Positions 14,010-14,652 of a DNA stretch of 14,652 bases are shown piece after piece (position 1 is the first letter of the stretch; the number at the start of each line of letters is the position of its first letter). The DNA lies in assembly GCA_033720855.1 (NCBI GenBank), contig JAWWBR010000085.1, positions 1 to 14,652 of the forward strand, given 5' to 3'. Position numbers and translations under genes: made by a program. This DNA comes from SMXQ01 sp033720855. Its GTDB lineage: Bacteria > Pseudomonadota > Alphaproteobacteria > SMXQ01. The notes under the pieces are model-generated. The model made no database searches. It saw only the letters and a program-made list of their open reading frames with translations, and was not told the DNA's origin.

Positions 14010-14627
14010 ATGACGATCCATCTTCACGAGGGCGACCTGCCCGCCGGCCTGGATCTCGGCGCCGTCATCGCCGTGGATACGGAGACCATGGGGCTTGAAC
14101 CGCATCGCGATCGATTGTGCCTGGTGCAATTGAGTGCCGGCGACGGCGATGCCCACCTGGTCCGCATGGCCCGCGGCGCACGTCCCTTTTCCGCGCCCCG
14201 CCTGGCGTCGCTCATGGCCGCCTCCGACCGGCTCAAAATCTTTCACTTCGCGCGGTTCGACGTCGCCGTTCTCAAACACTGGCTCGATGTCGACTGCGCA
14301 CCGATCTACTGCACCAAGATCGCCTCCCGCCTGGCACGCACATACACCGACCGGCACGGACTTGCCGATCTGACCCGCGAACTGCTCGGGATTGAGCTTT
14401 CCAAGGCGCAGCAGTCGTCGGACTGGGGTGGCGAGGAGTTGACCGAGGCGCAACTGGAATATGCGGCGGCGGACGTGTTGCACCTCCATGCCTTGCGGGA
14501 AAGGCTCGATGACATGCTTGCCCGCGAGGGACGCGAGGTCCTGGCCCAGGCCTGTTTCGATTTCCTGCCCCAGCGCGCGGCGCTGGACCTCGGGGGGTGG
14601 CGAGAGATCGACATTTTCGCTCACTGA
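14010..14627 (+). CDS. rnd: Ribonuclease D, short form without HRDC domains
   Basis: The 205-residue protein is a DEDDy 3'-5' exoribonuclease, a family that trims tRNA and other structured RNA 3' ends. The three exonuclease motifs are complete: VDTETMGL with Asp23 and Glu25, FHFARFDVAVL with Asp84, and YAAADVLHLHAL with Tyr151 and Asp155. The spacer KAQQSSDWGGEELTEAQLEYAA is typical of RNase D. Enterobacterial RNase D is about 375 residues with two HRDC domains; this protein has only the nuclease domain, as is usual in alphaproteobacteria. AAGGAA lies seven bases before the ATG. Being next to a tRNA gene fits its role, although a terminator lies between. Its stop overlaps a possible next start in TGATG. 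Confidence 0.9.
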   Translation: MTIHLHEGDLPAGLDLGAVIAVDTETMGLEPHRDRLCLVQLSAGDGDAHLVRMARGARPFSAPRLASLMAASDRLKIFHFARFDVAVLKHWLDVDCAPIYCTKIASRLARTYTDRHGLADLTRELLGIELSKAQQSSDWGGEELTEAQLEYAAADVLHLHALRERLDDMLAREGREVLAQACFDFLPQRAALDLGGWREIDIFAH

Positions 14628-14652
14628 TGTCGGGCCCGAAGATTGCACCGGC
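14627..14652 (+). CDS. Possible start of a gene coupled to rnd (partial)
   Basis: The rnd stop overlaps an ATG in the sequence TGATG, and the new frame reads MSGPKIAP up to the window edge. Such overlaps are common where ribosomes finishing one gene restart on the next. In alphaproteobacteria, rnd often precedes envelope genes such as an arabinose-5-phosphate isomerase or lptC, so one of these could follow. Eight residues are too few to decide. Confidence 0.4.

Noticed and set aside
13734..14648. A 304-codon minus-strand frame across tRNA-Leu and rnd
   Set aside because: It reads through the tRNA and opposite a complete RNase D with all catalytic motifs, and shows no domain of its own.
1..14652. 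CRISPR arrays, insertion sequences, phage or integrase genes
   Set aside because: No regularly spaced direct repeats, transposase-like frames or tRNA-adjacent integrase were seen. The region after tRNA-Leu continues straight into rnd.

Overview
The window is high-GC, densely packed bacterial chromosome. Gene content points to an alphaproteobacterium, probably of the Rhodospirillales type. The clearest marker is a GST-fold protein ending in the YADLDF tail of the alphaproteobacterial division protein FzlA. A short DEDDy RNase D without HRDC domains, a complex I NDUFA9-like protein and an alphaproteobacterial-style gltD-gltB pair agree with this. The species cannot be fixed from the sequence alone. 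No phage, transposon, CRISPR array or integrated element is visible, so this looks like core genome.

Layout. Bases 1-72 are the edge of an unidentified neighbour. A plus-strand ABHD10-like serine hydrolase (73-852) converges on a minus-strand run. In transcription order, that run holds gltD (glutamate synthase small subunit), gltB (large subunit), a BASS-family transporter, an exported FAM173-like methyltransferase that overlaps the transporter, fzlA, a two-helix membrane protein and a YeeZ-like SDR protein. A 523-base divergent intergenic region (11153-11675) separates gltD from plus-strand uppP, which recycles the undecaprenyl phosphate carrier. uppP converges on a minus-strand NDUFA9-like reductase-fold protein. 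After a 366-base spacer come tRNA-Leu(CAG), a clear intrinsic terminator, rnd, and what looks like the first codons of a gene coupled to rnd by TGATG.

The gene sets suggest nitrogen assimilation (gltDB), envelope growth and division (uppP, fzlA), RNA processing (tRNA-Leu, rnd) and respiratory-chain support (NDUFA9-like).

The most striking point is gltB. It is intact over about 1,516 codons except for one in-frame TAG at codon 248, exactly where the family has the Tyr of the HQRYSTNT motif in the glutaminase domain. There is no frameshift, and everything downstream is conserved, including the iron-sulfur cysteines. uppP uses TAG as its normal stop, which argues against a changed genetic code. 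The allele is therefore a recent nonsense mutation, a consensus error, or a gene needing suppression. Other points of interest are a SAM-methyltransferase fold behind a predicted signal peptide, a conserved-looking membrane protein next to fzlA, and an AT-rich 31-base palindrome between gltD and uppP. I saw no convincing undescribed multi-gene system.
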